A stretch of 64,000 nt of DNA. Source: Serratia sp. FDAARGOS_506 (GTDB lineage Bacteria > Pseudomonadota > Gammaproteobacteria > Enterobacterales > Enterobacteriaceae). Location: positions 496,001-560,000 of the forward strand of contig NZ_CP033831.1 in NCBI RefSeq assembly GCF_003812745.1, given 5' to 3'. Shown here piece after piece: positions 19,582 to 28,564 of this stretch (position 1 is the stretch's first letter; each line of letters opens with the position of its first letter). The notes beneath the pieces were generated by a model. That model had not been told where the DNA came from. It did not search any database and was given only the letters and a program-made list of their open reading frames with translations. Position numbers and translations under genes: made by a program.

Positions 19582-20820
19582 ATGTCCGTAATAACAGAGA
19601 AAAAAAACCACGCGACGCCCGGTAAGGCCATGCTGGCCTCGGTCACCGGTTATGCCATGGACGGGTTTGACCTGCTGATTCTCGGCTTTATGCTGCCGGC
19701 CATCAGCATTGAATTAGGATTAACCTCATCGGCCGCCGGCTCGCTGGTCACCTGGACGCTGATCGGCGCGGTGCTGGGCGGCGTGATCTTCGGCCACCTC
19801 AGCGATCGCTTCGGCCGTATCCGGGTGCTCACGATCACCATCCTGATGTTTTCACTGTTCACCGGCCTGTGCGCCGTGGCGCAAGGATATTGGGATCTGC
19901 TGGCCTACCGTACCCTGGCGGGCATCGGACTGGGCGGCGAATTCGGCATCGGCATGGCGCTGATCGCCGAAGCCTGGCCGGCGGAGAAGCGCAACCGCGC
20001 TTCGGCTTACGTCGGCATGGGCTGGCAATTGGGCGTGCTGGCGGCCGCCTTCCTGACGCCGCTGCTGCTGGAACACATCGGCTGGCGCGGCATGTTTTTG
20101 GTCGGCCTGCTGCCGGCGCTGGCGTCGTTCCTTATCCGCCGTACCCTGGGCGAGCCGGAGGAGTTCGTGCGGCAGAAAGACGCCGGGCAGCCGCTCTCCT
20201 TCCTGCAGCGTTTGCGCCTGCTGTTTAAGGATCGCGCCACCAGCAAGGCCAGCATCGGCATCTTCATTCTCTGTTCGGTGCAGAACTTCGGTTACTACGG
20301 GCTGATGATCTGGATGCCGACTTACCTGGCGAAAAACTTCGGTTTCTCGCTCACCAAGTCCGGCCTGTGGACGGCGGTGACGGTCGTGGGCATGACGTTC
20401 GGCATCTGGCTGTTTGGCGTGCTGGCCGACCGCTTCGCCCGCTGGAAGATCTTCGTGCTTTATCAGGTCGGCGCGGTGGTGATGGTGATCGGCTACGCCC
20501 AATTGAGCGATCCGATGCTGATGCTGTTCGCCGGCGCCGTGATGGGCATGTTCGTCAACGGCATGATCGGCGGCTACGGCGCGCTGATTTCCGATACCTA
20601 TCCGGTGCAGGCGCGCGCCACCGCGCAGAACATCCTGTTCAATCTGGGGCGCGGCGTCGGCGGTCTGGGGCCATTGGTGATCGGTGCGCTGGTGACGCAG
20701 GTGTCGTTTACCGCCGCCATCAGTCTGCTGGCGGCGATTTACCTGCTGGATATCTACGCCACGCTATTCCTGCTGCCGAAGAAACAGGGCGCAGGCGATA
20801 CGCTGGGTGCGATTGGTTAA
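19582..20820 (+). CDS. MFS transporter of the aromatic-acid:H+ symporter type
   Basis: This 412-residue protein has 12 predicted membrane segments. The first helix carries DGFDLLILGF, the signature seen in the AAHS (aromatic acid:H+ symporter) and related sialate-type MFS families, and the loop after helix 2 is GHLSDRFGRIRVL, the classic MFS motif A. A second copy of the motif (GVLADRFARWKIF) lies in the second half. The substrate cannot be told from the sequence; an aromatic or small carboxylic acid is the likely class. It stands alone, divergent from yqcC and convergent with csrB, in a place where E. coli has no such gene. I see no dedicated regulator next to it. Confidence 0.85.
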   Translation: MSVITEKKNHATPGKAMLASVTGYAMDGFDLLILGFMLPAISIELGLTSSAAGSLVTWTLIGAVLGGVIFGHLSDRFGRIRVLTITILMFSLFTGLCAVAQGYWDLLAYRTLAGIGLGGEFGIGMALIAEAWPAEKRNRASAYVGMGWQLGVLAAAFLTPLLLEHIGWRGMFLVGLLPALASFLIRRTLGEPEEFVRQKDAGQPLSFLQRLRLLFKDRATSKASIGIFILCSVQNFGYYGLMIWMPTYLAKNFGFSLTKSGLWTAVTVVGMTFGIWLFGVLADRFARWKIFVLYQVGAVVMVIGYAQLSDPMLMLFAGAVMGMFVNGMIGGYGALISDTYPVQARATAQNILFNLGRGVGGLGPLVIGALVTQVSFTAAISLLAAIYLLDIYATLFLLPKKQGAGDTLGAIG

Positions 20821-20867
20821 CGCTGGCGATGGATTAAGACAGGGTCGCACGCGCGGCGAAATGAAAC

Positions 20868-20901
20868 AAAAAGTTGGGGGCACTGCGTTAACAGTGCCCC
20901 C
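20868..20901 (-). terminator. Rho-independent terminator of csrB
   Basis: The perfect 10-bp stem GGGGGCACTG / CAGTGCCCCC with a 6-nt loop is followed on the minus strand by AACTTTTTG. It forms the 3' end of CsrB. Confidence 0.93.
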
Positions 20902-21214
20902 GGTTCGTTTTATAGCCATCCCGCTACACAGCGTGCTCCCTGCTCAATCCTTGAAAACTTTTCCTGCGGCCATCCTGACCAAGTGCTCCTTGCATCATCC
21001 TGCAACATCGTCCTGACGCGGTTCCTCAGCCTTCCGGGCCCGCCGACAATCCTGTGCCGGCTCTCAATCTCCGTCCTGGAGGTGTCCCTGATTTCTATCC
21101 TGAAACATCCTGGGCATCTCCTGACGCCATCCTTCGCTCTTTCCTGAGCGCATCCCTTTCTTCTTCCTGAAGCTGCATCATCCTGATGCTTTCCTGCTCC
21201 GCCGGTTCCGTTCC
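20868..21214 (-). ncRNA. csrB: CsrB regulatory RNA
   Basis: This non-coding stretch, read on the minus strand, has 17 AGGA motifs, many as CAGGATG or CAGGA in hairpin-loop context, and ends in a strong terminator followed by CTTTTTG. Such GGA-rich RNAs bind and titrate the translational regulator CsrA. Position between yqcC and syd, direction, and the shared 3' sequence AAACGAACCGGG match E. coli csrB (369 nt). The 5' end is estimated from a TCTTAT -10-like hexamer at 21222-21227, giving about 347 nt. A UvrY-type palindrome lies upstream. Confidence 0.93.
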
Positions 21215-21382
21215 GGTAACGATAAGATCGCTTAAATTCCCCGGAATCACAAGGGTTTGGGAGGTGTCTCACACTAAATTAAGCCTAAGAGTTATCCTAA
21301 AGAAATTCTAACCAATTGATCTGGATAACAATAATCTCATAGCATGGGGAAAGGTGGGGAAAATTAAGAGCGATATCTCACA

Positions 21383-21410
21383 GCCCGTGTGAGAGATCTC
21401 TCACACGGGC
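21383..21410. promoter_or_regulatory. UvrY (GacA-type) binding palindrome upstream of csrB
   Basis: This is a perfect 28-bp palindrome whose centre is TGTGAGAGATCTCTCACA. In E. coli and other gamma-proteobacteria the BarA-UvrY (GacS-GacA) response regulator binds a similar TGTAAG/CTTACA-type repeat far upstream of csrB. Here its centre is about 180 bases upstream of the estimated csrB start. It is not followed by a T-run, so it is unlikely to be a terminator of the adjacent syd gene. Confidence 0.8.
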
Positions 21411-21430
21411 GACGGCGAATCCGTCGCGAT

Positions 21431-21979
21431 TCAGTCCAGTACCGGGCGCAGCGCATCGAGGAAATTCCCCAGCGTCGCCGCCAGCAAGGTGCGCTTATCG
21501 CTGCCGAACTGTTCCAGCACCACGTTGCCGCTGACGTTGCACAACGACACCATCGTCATCTCGGATTCGGTGGTCGCCAGGAACAGCGTTGGCGACAGCT
21601 TGAGACGTTTTTGCGTCACCAGATGGCCGATCAGGTTCTCCTGCAGGCGGATAAAATCCTCTTCGCTCCAGACCTGCAGCAGGCTCAGGCGATGCTCGCC
21701 GAACTGCGCGCTCATATCGCCGGCGTATTGCTGCGTGTAGAAGCGGTGCGCATCCGGCTGCAAACGCAGCTCCAACGCAGTTTCTACCTTCTCCAGCGTC
21801 GCCGCCGGTTCGAAAGGCCGCGGCAACCACAGCACTTCGTCCTCGCGGTTCTCCACGATGCAGGGCGACGGCACGCCGTACAGCGCCTGACTGGCCGGCG
21901 CGTGGCCGCGCTCTTGCTGCCACAACTCGACATAGCGTTGAGTGAATTCACGCAGAGCGTGCGATACATCATGGTCCAT
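21431..21979 (-). CDS. syd: SecY-interacting protein Syd
   Basis: This 182-residue protein matches Syd, a peripheral membrane protein that binds SecY and is thought to proof-read SecYEG assembly. The segments YGVPSPCI and [29 protein letters not shown] are strongly conserved. I chose the ATG at 21979 ([16 protein letters not shown]), which gives the E. coli length (181); the frame could extend upstream to 22012 but those residues are not family-like. It is divergent from queF, with about 60 bases between them, and is followed by the csrB upstream region. Confidence 0.95.
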   Translation of the reverse strand: MDHDVSHALREFTQRYVELWQQERGHAPASQALYGVPSPCIVENREDEVLWLPRPFEPAATLEKVETALELRLQPDAHRFYTQQYAGDMSAQFGEHRLSLLQVWSEEDFIRLQENLIGHLVTQKRLKLSPTLFLATTESEMTMVSLCNVSGNVVLEQFGSDKRTLLAATLGNFLDALRPVLD

Positions 21980-22042
21980 ATTCTTTCTCGCATACGTTAA
22001 ACTGACGGCCATTGTACCTATCTCTGACCGAGGTGACAGCAG

Positions 22043-22888
22043 ATGTCCTCATATCAAGACCACCAAGCCCTGTCAGGGCTGACGCTGGGCAAACCCACTG
22101 CTTACCGCGATCGCTACGACGCTTCGCTGCTGCAGGCGGTGCCGCGCAGCATGAACCGCGAGCCGCTGGGGCTATACCCGAATAACCTGCCCTTCCATGG
22201 CGCGGATATCTGGACGCTGTATGAGCTCTCCTGGCTGAACGCCAACGGGTTGCCGCAGGTGGCGGTCGGCGAAATCAGCCTCAACGCCGACAGCCTGAAC
22301 CTGATCGAATCGAAAAGTTTCAAGCTGTATCTCAACAGCTTCAACCAAACCCCGTTCGCCGATTGGGAAACGGTGCGCAGCACCCTGCAGCGCGATCTGT
22401 CCGCCTGCGCCCAGGGCGAGGTCAGCGTCACCCTGTTCAGCGTCGAGCAGTTGGAAGGCACGCCGATCGCCCGCCTGGCCGGCGACTGCATCGACCAGCA
22501 GGATATCCGCATCGACAATTATGAGTTCAATGCCGACTACCTGCTGAACGCCGCCGGAAAAGAGGTGGTGGAAGAGCGCTTGGTCAGCCACCTGCTGAAG
22601 TCCAATTGCCTGATCACCCATCAACCGGACTGGGGCTCGGTGCAGATAAGCTACCGCGGCGGCAAGATCGATCGCGAAGCGTTGCTGCGCTACCTGGTTT
22701 CCTTCCGCCACCACAACGAATTCCACGAACAGTGCGTCGAGCGCATCTTCAACGATCTGATGCGCTATTGCCGGCCGCAAAGCCTGACGGTCTACGCTCG
22801 TTATACCCGCCGCGGCGGGCTGGATATCAACCCGTGGCGCAGCAACGTCGCGTTCGCTCCCGAGCACGGCCGCCTGGCGCGCCAATAA
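22043..22888 (+). CDS. queF: NADPH-dependent 7-cyano-7-deazaguanine (preQ0) reductase
   Basis: This 281-residue enzyme reduces the nitrile of preQ0 to preQ1 in queuosine tRNA-modification synthesis. It is the long (YqcD) form with two tunnel-fold halves. The catalytic cysteine is Cys189 in [17 protein letters not shown], and [13 protein letters not shown] is the substrate-binding motif of the N-terminal half. Length matches E. coli QueF (282). The ATG at 22043 gives [19 protein letters not shown]. It is divergent from syd, as in E. coli. Confidence 0.97.
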   Translation: MSSYQDHQALSGLTLGKPTAYRDRYDASLLQAVPRSMNREPLGLYPNNLPFHGADIWTLYELSWLNANGLPQVAVGEISLNADSLNLIESKSFKLYLNSFNQTPFADWETVRSTLQRDLSACAQGEVSVTLFSVEQLEGTPIARLAGDCIDQQDIRIDNYEFNADYLLNAAGKEVVEERLVSHLLKSNCLITHQPDWGSVQISYRGGKIDREALLRYLVSFRHHNEFHEQCVERIFNDLMRYCRPQSLTVYARYTRRGGLDINPWRSNVAFAPEHGRLARQ

Positions 22889-23080
22889 GTGCGAAACATT
22901 GCTCAACAACTGAGCTAACGAGCGGTTTGTGTTGGTAAAAGCACAGGGACGGCGGTAAGGTTAAAACGAGGCTGCGGCCGGGCAAAACGCCCGCTTCGCC
23001 GCAGCACGCCAACCATAACGAGATGCTGTTTTGCTGCGTATGGATTACTACCGCCCCGCACCGGGTGCAAAGGAGTTACC

Positions 23081-24445
23081 TTGATTACACACATCAGCCC
23101 GCTTGGCTCTATGGATTTATTGTCGCAGCTGGAAGTAGACATGCTGAAGCGCACCGCCAGCAGCGACCTGTACCGCCTGTTCCGCAACTGTTCGCTGGCC
23201 GTGTTGAACTCCGGCAGCCAAACCGACAACAGCAAGCAGCTGCTGTCGCGCTATGAAACCTTCGACATCAACGTGCTGCGCCGCGAGCGCGGGGTGAAAC
23301 TGGAGCTGGTCAACCCGCCGGAAGAGGCGTTCGTCGACGGCCGCATCATCCGCTCGCTGCAGGCCAACCTGTTCGCCGTGCTGCGCGACATCCTGTTCGT
23401 ACACGGCCAAATCGCCAGCGCCGGGCGCTTCCAGCACCTGAACCTGGAAAACTCGGCCCACATCACCAACCTGGTGTTCTCGATCCTGCGCAATGCACGC
23501 ACGCTGCATCTGGATGAAGATCCCAACATGGTGGTGTGCTGGGGCGGCCACTCGATCAACGAGAACGAATACCTGTACGCGCGCAAGGTCGGCAGCCAGC
23601 TGGGCCTGCGCGAGCTGAACATCTGCACCGGCTGCGGGCCGGGCGCCATGGAAGCGCCGATGAAAGGCGCGGCGGTCGGTCACGCGCAACAGCGTTACCG
23701 CAACAGCCGTTTCATCGGCATGACCGAGCCGTCGATCATCGCCGCCGAACCGCCTAACCCGCTGGTGAACGAGCTGGTGATCATGCCGGACATCGAAAAA
23801 CGCCTGGAAGCCTTCGTGCGCATCGCGCACGGCATCATCATCTTCCCGGGCGGCGTCGGCACCGCCGAAGAGCTGCTGTACCTGCTGGGTATCCTGATGA
23901 ACCCGGAGAACAGCGAACAGGTGTTGCCGCTGATCCTGACCGGGCCAAAAGAGAGCGCCGACTACTTCCGCGTACTGGACGAGTTCATCATGAACACGCT
24001 GGGCGACGAAGCGCGCCGCCATTACACCATCATCATCGACGATCCGGCGGAAGTGGCGCGGCAGATGAAGAAAGCCATGCCGCTGGTGAAGGAAAACCGC
24101 CGCAACACCGGCGACGCCTACAGCTTCAACTGGTCGATCCGCATCGCACCGGATCTGCAGCTGCCGTTCGAGCCGACCCACGAGAACATGGCGAACCTCA
24201 ATTTGTATCCGAACCAGCCGCCGGAGCAATTGGCCGCCGCGCTGCGCCGCGCGTTCTCCGGCATCGTGGCCGGCAACGTGAAGGAAAACGGCATCCATGC
24301 CATCGAGCAGTTCGGCCCGTACAAACTGCACGGCGAGCCGCAAATGATGAAGCAGATGGACAGCCTGCTGCAGGGCTTTGTCGCCCAGCACCGCATGAAG
24401 CTACCGGGCAGCGCCTATGTGCCCTGCTACGAAATCGTAGCCTGA
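23081..24445 (+). CDS. ppnN: Pyrimidine/purine nucleotide 5'-monophosphate nucleosidase
   Basis: This 454-residue enzyme (formerly YgdH) splits nucleoside monophosphates into base and ribose 5-phosphate; in E. coli it is controlled by (p)ppGpp. The LOG/lysine-decarboxylase-like core shows [14 protein letters not shown] and the family motif [16 protein letters not shown]. The start is a TTG at 23081 ([16 protein letters not shown]), preceded by AAAGGAG at ideal spacing, and the E. coli gene also begins at this codon. It follows queF after a spacer of 192 bases and is followed by a strong terminator. Confidence 0.96.
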   Translation: MITHISPLGSMDLLSQLEVDMLKRTASSDLYRLFRNCSLAVLNSGSQTDNSKQLLSRYETFDINVLRRERGVKLELVNPPEEAFVDGRIIRSLQANLFAVLRDILFVHGQIASAGRFQHLNLENSAHITNLVFSILRNARTLHLDEDPNMVVCWGGHSINENEYLYARKVGSQLGLRELNICTGCGPGAMEAPMKGAAVGHAQQRYRNSRFIGMTEPSIIAAEPPNPLVNELVIMPDIEKRLEAFVRIAHGIIIFPGGVGTAEELLYLLGILMNPENSEQVLPLILTGPKESADYFRVLDEFIMNTLGDEARRHYTIIIDDPAEVARQMKKAMPLVKENRRNTGDAYSFNWSIRIAPDLQLPFEPTHENMANLNLYPNQPPEQLAAALRRAFSGIVAGNVKENGIHAIEQFGPYKLHGEPQMMKQMDSLLQGFVAQHRMKLPGSAYVPCYEIVA

Positions 24446-24456
24446 CCCTCAATCCC

Positions 24457-24486
24457 GGGCGGCGTAACAGCCGCCCTGTTTTTTCT
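24457..24486 (+). terminator. Rho-independent terminator after ppnN
   Basis: The perfect 7-bp stem GGGCGGC / GCCGCCC with loop GTAACA is followed by TGTTTTTT. Confidence 0.9.
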
Positions 24487-24499
24487 GACCTTACCGCCC

Positions 24500-25258
24500 A
24501 TGATGATACACCTACTGATTGTCGACGCCCTGAACCTCATCCGCCGCATTCACGCCGTGCAGGGCTCCCCTTGCGTCAGCGCCTGCCGCCACGCGCTGCA
24601 GCAGCTGATCCAACACAGCCGTCCGACCCACGCGGTGGCGGTCTTCGACGAGGATGACCGCAGCGACAGCTGGCGCCATCAAATTCTGCCGGACTACAAA
24701 GCCGGACGTTCGCCGATGCCGGAAAACTTGCAGCAGGAAATGCCGCAGCTGCGCGAGGCCTTCGCCGAATTGGGCGTCGCCAGCTGGCATTCTCCCGGCA
24801 ACGAGGCGGACGATCTGGCGGCCACGCTGGCGGCGAAGGTCGCCGGCGGCGGCCACCAGGTGACCATCGTCTCCACCGACAAAGGCTACTGCCAGCTGTT
24901 GGCGCCGAACGTGCAGATCCGCGATTACTTCCAGAAGCGCTGGCTGGACATGCCCTTCGTGCAGCAAGAATTCGGCGTACAGCCGCAGCAGCTGCCGGAC
25001 TATTGGGGGCTGGCGGGGATCGGCAGCAGCAAGATCCCCGGCGTGGCCGGCATCGGGCCGAAAACCGCCGTGCTGCTGTTGCAGCAGTCGGGCAGCCTGG
25101 ATGGGCTCTATCAGCACCTGGAGCAGGTGCCGGAGAAATGGCGCGGCAAGCTGGAGCAACACCGCGAGCTGGCCTACGTCAGCAAACAGGTCGCCACGCT
25201 GCGCACCGATCTGTCGCTGGACGGTAACCTGCAGCAGCTGCGCCTGCCGATACAATAA
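24500..25258 (+). CDS. xni: Flap endonuclease Xni (ExoIX)
   Basis: This 252-residue protein is the single-domain homologue of the 5' nuclease of DNA polymerase I. The metal-binding acidic motifs are visible as [30 protein letters not shown] and [10 protein letters not shown], followed by the helix-hairpin-helix region [18 protein letters not shown]. Length matches E. coli Xni (251). The ATG at 24500 lies just after the ppnN terminator; a second ATG follows at once, so the start may be one codon later. It is convergent with rlmM, with a GGGCGCTG hairpin between them. Confidence 0.95.
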   Translation: MMIHLLIVDALNLIRRIHAVQGSPCVSACRHALQQLIQHSRPTHAVAVFDEDDRSDSWRHQILPDYKAGRSPMPENLQQEMPQLREAFAELGVASWHSPGNEADDLAATLAAKVAGGGHQVTIVSTDKGYCQLLAPNVQIRDYFQKRWLDMPFVQQEFGVQPQQLPDYWGLAGIGSSKIPGVAGIGPKTAVLLLQQSGSLDGLYQHLEQVPEKWRGKLEQHRELAYVSKQVATLRTDLSLDGNLQQLRLPIQ

Positions 25259-25280
25259 GGGCGCTGCAAGCAGCGCCCTT
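25259..25280. terminator. Hairpin between convergent xni and rlmM
   Basis: The inverted repeat GGGCGCTGC / GCAGCGCCC sits immediately after the xni stop. The T-tract is short on both strands, so termination strength is uncertain. Confidence 0.5.
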
Positions 25281-25297
25281 CATCAGGCTTAACGCGA

Positions 25298-26401
25298 TTA
25301 ATCGCGCTCGTCGCGCCGGCCCGGCACCGCCGACCACATGCGGCGCACGTGTACGGTGATCTCTTCGCGGTCGTGATACAGCTGCTTGGCGTGCACTTCG
25401 ACGCTGATGCCGGCAGCGCCCAGCGCTTCGCGGATGCTCGTCAGGTTTTGCGACACTTCCTCATAGCGCTTTTTCATCGGCAGCTTGAGGTTAAAGATCG
25501 CTTCGCGGCACCAGCCTTTCACCAGCCACTGAATCATCAGGCTGGTCACCTTCGCCGGTTTCTCCACCATGTCGCACACCAACCAGTAGATCTTGCTGCT
25601 GTTCGGCTCGAACTTGAAGCCGTCGGCGCGGTGGTGCGTCACCTGGCCGGTTTCCATCAGGCTCGGCGCCATGGGGCCGTTATCCACCGAATGCACCATC
25701 ATGCTGCGTTTCACCAGCTGATAGGTCCAGCCGCCCGGGCAAGCGCCCAGATCGACCGCGTGCATGCCGCTGGCCAGGCGTTCGTCCCACTCGTCGGCGG
25801 GGATGAACACGTGGAACGCTTCTTCCAGCTTCAGCGTCGAACGGCTCGGCGCATCGGCCGGGAAGCGCAGGCGCGGAATGCCCATGTAGAACGGTGAGTT
25901 GTTGTTGCTGTAGGAGTAACCGACGTAGCAACAGCCCGGCGCGATGAAGAACACGTGTACCACCGGGCGAGTCGGGTTCTCGCGCGCCATCAGCACCTTT
26001 TGCTCGCGCATCGCGCCGCGCAGCGGCACCGTCAACTTGCGGCAGAACTTCATCAGCTCTTTGCTTTCGTTGGTGTCCGGCACTTCCACCCGCAGCTCGC
26101 CGCCGCGATCAACCACGCCGATCAGCATGCCGACGATCGGCGATACCCGATCTTCCGGCGGCAGATCGCGCAGCAGCTCACCCACCACGATCATCTGGCG
26201 GGCGAAAATCAGTTCGCGGAACGGAATCTCCCGCGCCAGGCGATCGGCATCGTCCGGCTGATAGCATTCGAACAGCACGTAACCGCTGTGCTCTTTTACC
26301 CGTGCAAAGCCGTAAATCTCCAGCTGGGCGGCTTTGTCGGTGATCTCCGCCGCACACTCTTTTTCAAAGCCAGGGCGGCAGTACAACGCAATCTTATTCA
26401 T
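25298..26401 (-). CDS. rlmM: 23S rRNA 2'-O-ribose C2498 methyltransferase
   Basis: This 367-residue enzyme (formerly YgdE) methylates C2498 of 23S rRNA using SAM. It has an N-terminal THUMP-like domain and a C-terminal Rossmann methyltransferase domain, in which [19 protein letters not shown] is the SAM-binding motif. The catalytic Lys-Asp-Lys-Glu type residues are expected in that domain. Length is close to E. coli RlmM (366). The ATG at 26401 overlaps the end of ygdD by 8 bases, so the two are translationally coupled. Confidence 0.96.
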   Translation of the reverse strand: MNKIALYCRPGFEKECAAEITDKAAQLEIYGFARVKEHSGYVLFECYQPDDADRLAREIPFRELIFARQMIVVGELLRDLPPEDRVSPIVGMLIGVVDRGGELRVEVPDTNESKELMKFCRKLTVPLRGAMREQKVLMARENPTRPVVHVFFIAPGCCYVGYSYSNNNSPFYMGIPRLRFPADAPSRSTLKLEEAFHVFIPADEWDERLASGMHAVDLGACPGGWTYQLVKRSMMVHSVDNGPMAPSLMETGQVTHHRADGFKFEPNSSKIYWLVCDMVEKPAKVTSLMIQWLVKGWCREAIFNLKLPMKKRYEEVSQNLTSIREALGAAGISVEVHAKQLYHDREEITVHVRRMWSAVPGRRDERD

Positions 26402-26789
26402 GGCGCTCGGCCTTTTTCCTCAGACGCAAAGCGCCAATCAACATCAATATCCAGCCGATCAGGAAGCACACGCCGCCAACCGGCGTGATATATACCCAGA
26501 CCTTCAGGTGCGACAGCGCCAGGCAATAGAGGCTGCCGCTGAACAACACGGTGCCGAACGCCAACAGCGCTCCGCTCCAGTAAAACCACAGGCTCACGCG
26601 GCGCTGCATCGCGACCGCCAGCGCCAGAATGGCCAGGGTGTGAAACCCCTGGTACTCCAGCCCGGTGCGGATCCAGGCCATTTCGTTGGCGCCGAGCGTA
26701 CCGCTTAACACATGCGCGCCGAATGCGCCCAACGCGACAAACACAAAGCCGCTGATAGCGGCGAAAACCAGCATGGAACGGCTGCTCAT
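26394..26789 (-). CDS. ygdD: DUF423 inner-membrane protein YgdD
   Basis: This 131-residue protein has four predicted membrane segments (starting with [21 protein letters not shown]) and matches the DUF423 family, whose function is unknown. Conserved family features are GAFGAHVL near the N-terminus and the [11 protein letters not shown] segment near the C-terminus. The ATG at 26789 gives MSSRSMLVF. It lies between gcvA and rlmM and overlaps rlmM by 8 bases. E. coli has the same gene order. Confidence 0.93.
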   Translation of the reverse strand: MSSRSMLVFAAISGFVFVALGAFGAHVLSGTLGANEMAWIRTGLEYQGFHTLAILALAVAMQRRVSLWFYWSGALLAFGTVLFSGSLYCLALSHLKVWVYITPVGGVCFLIGWILMLIGALRLRKKAERHE

Positions 26790-26802
26790 CGTGATCTATC
26801 CC

Positions 26803-26840
26803 ATTAAAAATCACCGGCCGCGGCAAGGCGGCGGCCGGCC
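26803..26840 (-). terminator. Rho-independent terminator after gcvA
   Basis: On the minus strand a long GC stem (CCGGCCGC / GCGGCCGG) is followed by TGATTTTTAAT, directly after the gcvA stop codon and before ygdD. Confidence 0.75.
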
Positions 26841-27758
26841 TTATTGTTCGTAGCGGAAGCGGAACTTCTCTTGTTCGCTGGCGGCGCGCGCCAGGATCCA
26901 CTGCCGGAAGGCGGCTATTTTACCCAGTTCTGCCTGGCTGTCATGACATACCAGATAAAAAGCATTTTTGCTGACCAGCACATCGTTGAACGGGCACACC
27001 AGGCGACCGGCTTCGATCTCGGTTTGCGCCATCACGTTGTTCACCAGCGCCACGCCCTGGCCATGCACCGCCGCCTGCACCACCATGGCGCTGTGGCTGA
27101 AGATCGGCCCCTGCTGCACGTTGATGTGCTGCAGCCCCAGTTGGCGGGTATAGGCCAACCAGTCGCGGCGAGACGTATCGTGCAGCAAGGTATGATAAGC
27201 CAGATCGTCTGCGGTTTTCAGCGGATGATCGCCGGTCAGCAAGCTCGGCGAACAGACCGGCAGCAAATATTCCGCATACAGGCGCTCGGCGCGCAGCCCC
27301 GGCCAGTTGCCGCGGCCGTAGAAAATCGCCACATCGACGTCGTCCGCCAGCTTGTCCTCTTCGCGATCCACCGCCTGGATGCGCACGTCGATCCCCGGAT
27401 AAGCTGAGTTAAAGCCGGACAGGCGCGGCACCAGCCACTGAATGGCGAAGCTCGGCGGCAGACTGACGGTCAATGCCCCCTTGGCGCTGCGCGCCTGCAG
27501 CTTGCGCGTCGCCTCGTTGATCGAAGAGAAGATCTCCTTGATATCAAGGTAGTAACTTTGCCCCTCTTCGGTCAGCAGCAGCGAGCGGTTGCGCCGACGA
27601 AACAGCTTCAGCCCGAGGAAGTCCTCCAGCGACTTGATCTGGTGGCTCACCGCGGCCTGAGTCACGAACAGCTCTTCCGCCGCCTTGGTGAAACTCAGGT
27701 GGCGAGCGGCCGCATCGAACACGCGCAGCGCATTGAGGGGAGGTAAGCGTTTAGACAT
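26841..27758 (-). CDS. gcvA: LysR-type regulator of the glycine cleavage system
   Basis: This 305-residue protein is GcvA, which activates gcvTHP and the sRNA gene gcvB when glycine is plentiful and represses gcvTHP with GcvR when it is not. The N-terminal winged helix-turn-helix (LNALRVFDAAARHLSFTKAAEELFVTQAAVSHQI) and the LysR substrate-binding domain are clear. Length equals E. coli GcvA (305). The ATG at 27758 gives MSKRLPPLNALRVFD. It is divergent from gcvB, as in E. coli, and likely controls gcvB and itself from the shared spacer. Confidence 0.96.
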   Translation of the reverse strand: MSKRLPPLNALRVFDAAARHLSFTKAAEELFVTQAAVSHQIKSLEDFLGLKLFRRRNRSLLLTEEGQSYYLDIKEIFSSINEATRKLQARSAKGALTVSLPPSFAIQWLVPRLSGFNSAYPGIDVRIQAVDREEDKLADDVDVAIFYGRGNWPGLRAERLYAEYLLPVCSPSLLTGDHPLKTADDLAYHTLLHDTSRRDWLAYTRQLGLQHINVQQGPIFSHSAMVVQAAVHGQGVALVNNVMAQTEIEAGRLVCPFNDVLVSKNAFYLVCHDSQAELGKIAAFRQWILARAASEQEKFRFRYEQ

Positions 27759-27897
27759 TAAATTAGCTACTTTTGTGTAACATTAATCCGAATGATTCGG
27801 CGCCGAAAATCGGGCGGCTTTGTGTGGCAAGCCATCGGTAAACGCTAACGGCGTATTGCCATTAGTTTTTTTAATCCGAGCCATTATAATTTGTCCG

Positions 27898-27926
27898 TTG
27901 AGGATGCGCCAGCAAATACCTATAGT
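27898..27926 (+). promoter_or_regulatory. gcvB promoter
   Basis: A -35 hexamer TTGAGG (27898-27903) and a -10 hexamer TATAGT (27921-27926) are 17 bases apart. The gcvB start follows 7 bases later. GcvA binding sites are expected in the 140 bases upstream, between gcvB and the divergent gcvA; I did not assign them. Confidence 0.8.
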
Positions 27927-27932
27927 GGCGGC

Positions 27933-28135
27933 ACTTCCCGGGCCGGAACGAAAAGGGAGTGGGTGTCGAGGACGCCGATGAACTTTTGGCTTGTGGTTGT
28001 GATGTTGTGTTTGCAAATTGTCCGGCGATTCCGGACATGGTAGCTAGGCTACTGTTTTTTCACTTCCTGTACATTTACCCTGTCTGTCCATAGTGATTTT
28101 ATGCAGCACCGCAAAACTTGCGGTGCTTTTTTTTT
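27933..28135 (+). ncRNA. gcvB: GcvB small RNA
   Basis: About 203 nt of non-coding sequence match GcvB (205 nt in E. coli), an Hfq-dependent sRNA that represses many amino-acid and peptide transporter mRNAs. The G/U-rich seed R1 is visible at 27991-28012 (GGTTGTGATGTTGTG) and the second seed region as ACTTCCTGTACATTTACC followed by CTGTCTGTCCATAGTG. It ends in a GCACCGC/GCGGTGC hairpin with nine T residues. The R1 stretch is slightly shorter than in E. coli, and the 5' hairpin region differs. Divergent position next to gcvA confirms it. Confidence 0.95.
28106..28135 (+). terminator. Rho-independent terminator of gcvB
   Basis: The stem GCACCGCAA / TTGCGGTGC is followed by nine T residues and forms the 3' end of GcvB. 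It lies 10 bases from the end of the convergent ygdI gene. Confidence 0.93.
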
Positions 28136-28144
28136 GCCTGACGA

Positions 28145-28369
28145 TTACTGGTTGCTTTCAACCATCTCTTTCACATCGGCACGGTTGATCTGCTGCTCGA
28201 CGCCGTTGGCGTCTTTATAGCTGATCATGCCGGTATCGTTGTCCACTTTAGGCTTGCCGTCAGCGACAATGGTGCGTCCGTCATTGGTATGCATCACGTA
28301 GTTGCTGGAACAGGCGGCCAGGGTGAACGTAAGCATCAGGGCAGAGAGAACTGCGGCTGTTTTCTTCAT
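28145..28369 (-). CDS. ygdI: Small lipoprotein of the YgdI/YgdR family
   Basis: This 74-residue protein has a lipoprotein signal peptide (MKKTAAVLSALMLTFTLAAC) with the acylated Cys at position 20. The mature part is a single small SH3-like DUF903 domain (YVMHTNDGRTIVADGKPKVDNDTGMISYKD). The residue after the Cys is Ser, so outer-membrane sorting is expected. Function is unknown. The E. coli gene in the same place is ygdI, and a paralogue, ygdR, occurs at 56756-56974. The ATG at 28369 has an AGGAG ribosome site. It converges on gcvB. Confidence 0.92.
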   Translation of the reverse strand: MKKTAAVLSALMLTFTLAACSSNYVMHTNDGRTIVADGKPKVDNDTGMISYKDANGVEQQINRADVKEMVESNQ

Positions 28370-28564
28370 TGAGGACTCCTTTGTAGTTTTAAATGCTGAT
28401 AAATACCTTTTATGTGTATAGATGCGATTATTTAGCGCACATTTAATAGCATAACAAACTTTCCAAATTTTGCCAGGCGATAAGTCCTATTAGGCGGAGC
28501 GCTTGTCTCCGGCGGCAAAATAGGACAGGATCACTCATCGACTCAAGCCAGTGACAATCAGGGT

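Noticed and set aside
20940-21205. Repeated TCCTG units that could suggest a CRISPR array or minisatellite
   Set aside because: Spacing is irregular and units are very short. On the minus strand they are the GGA motifs of csrB, with the terminator and gene context to match.
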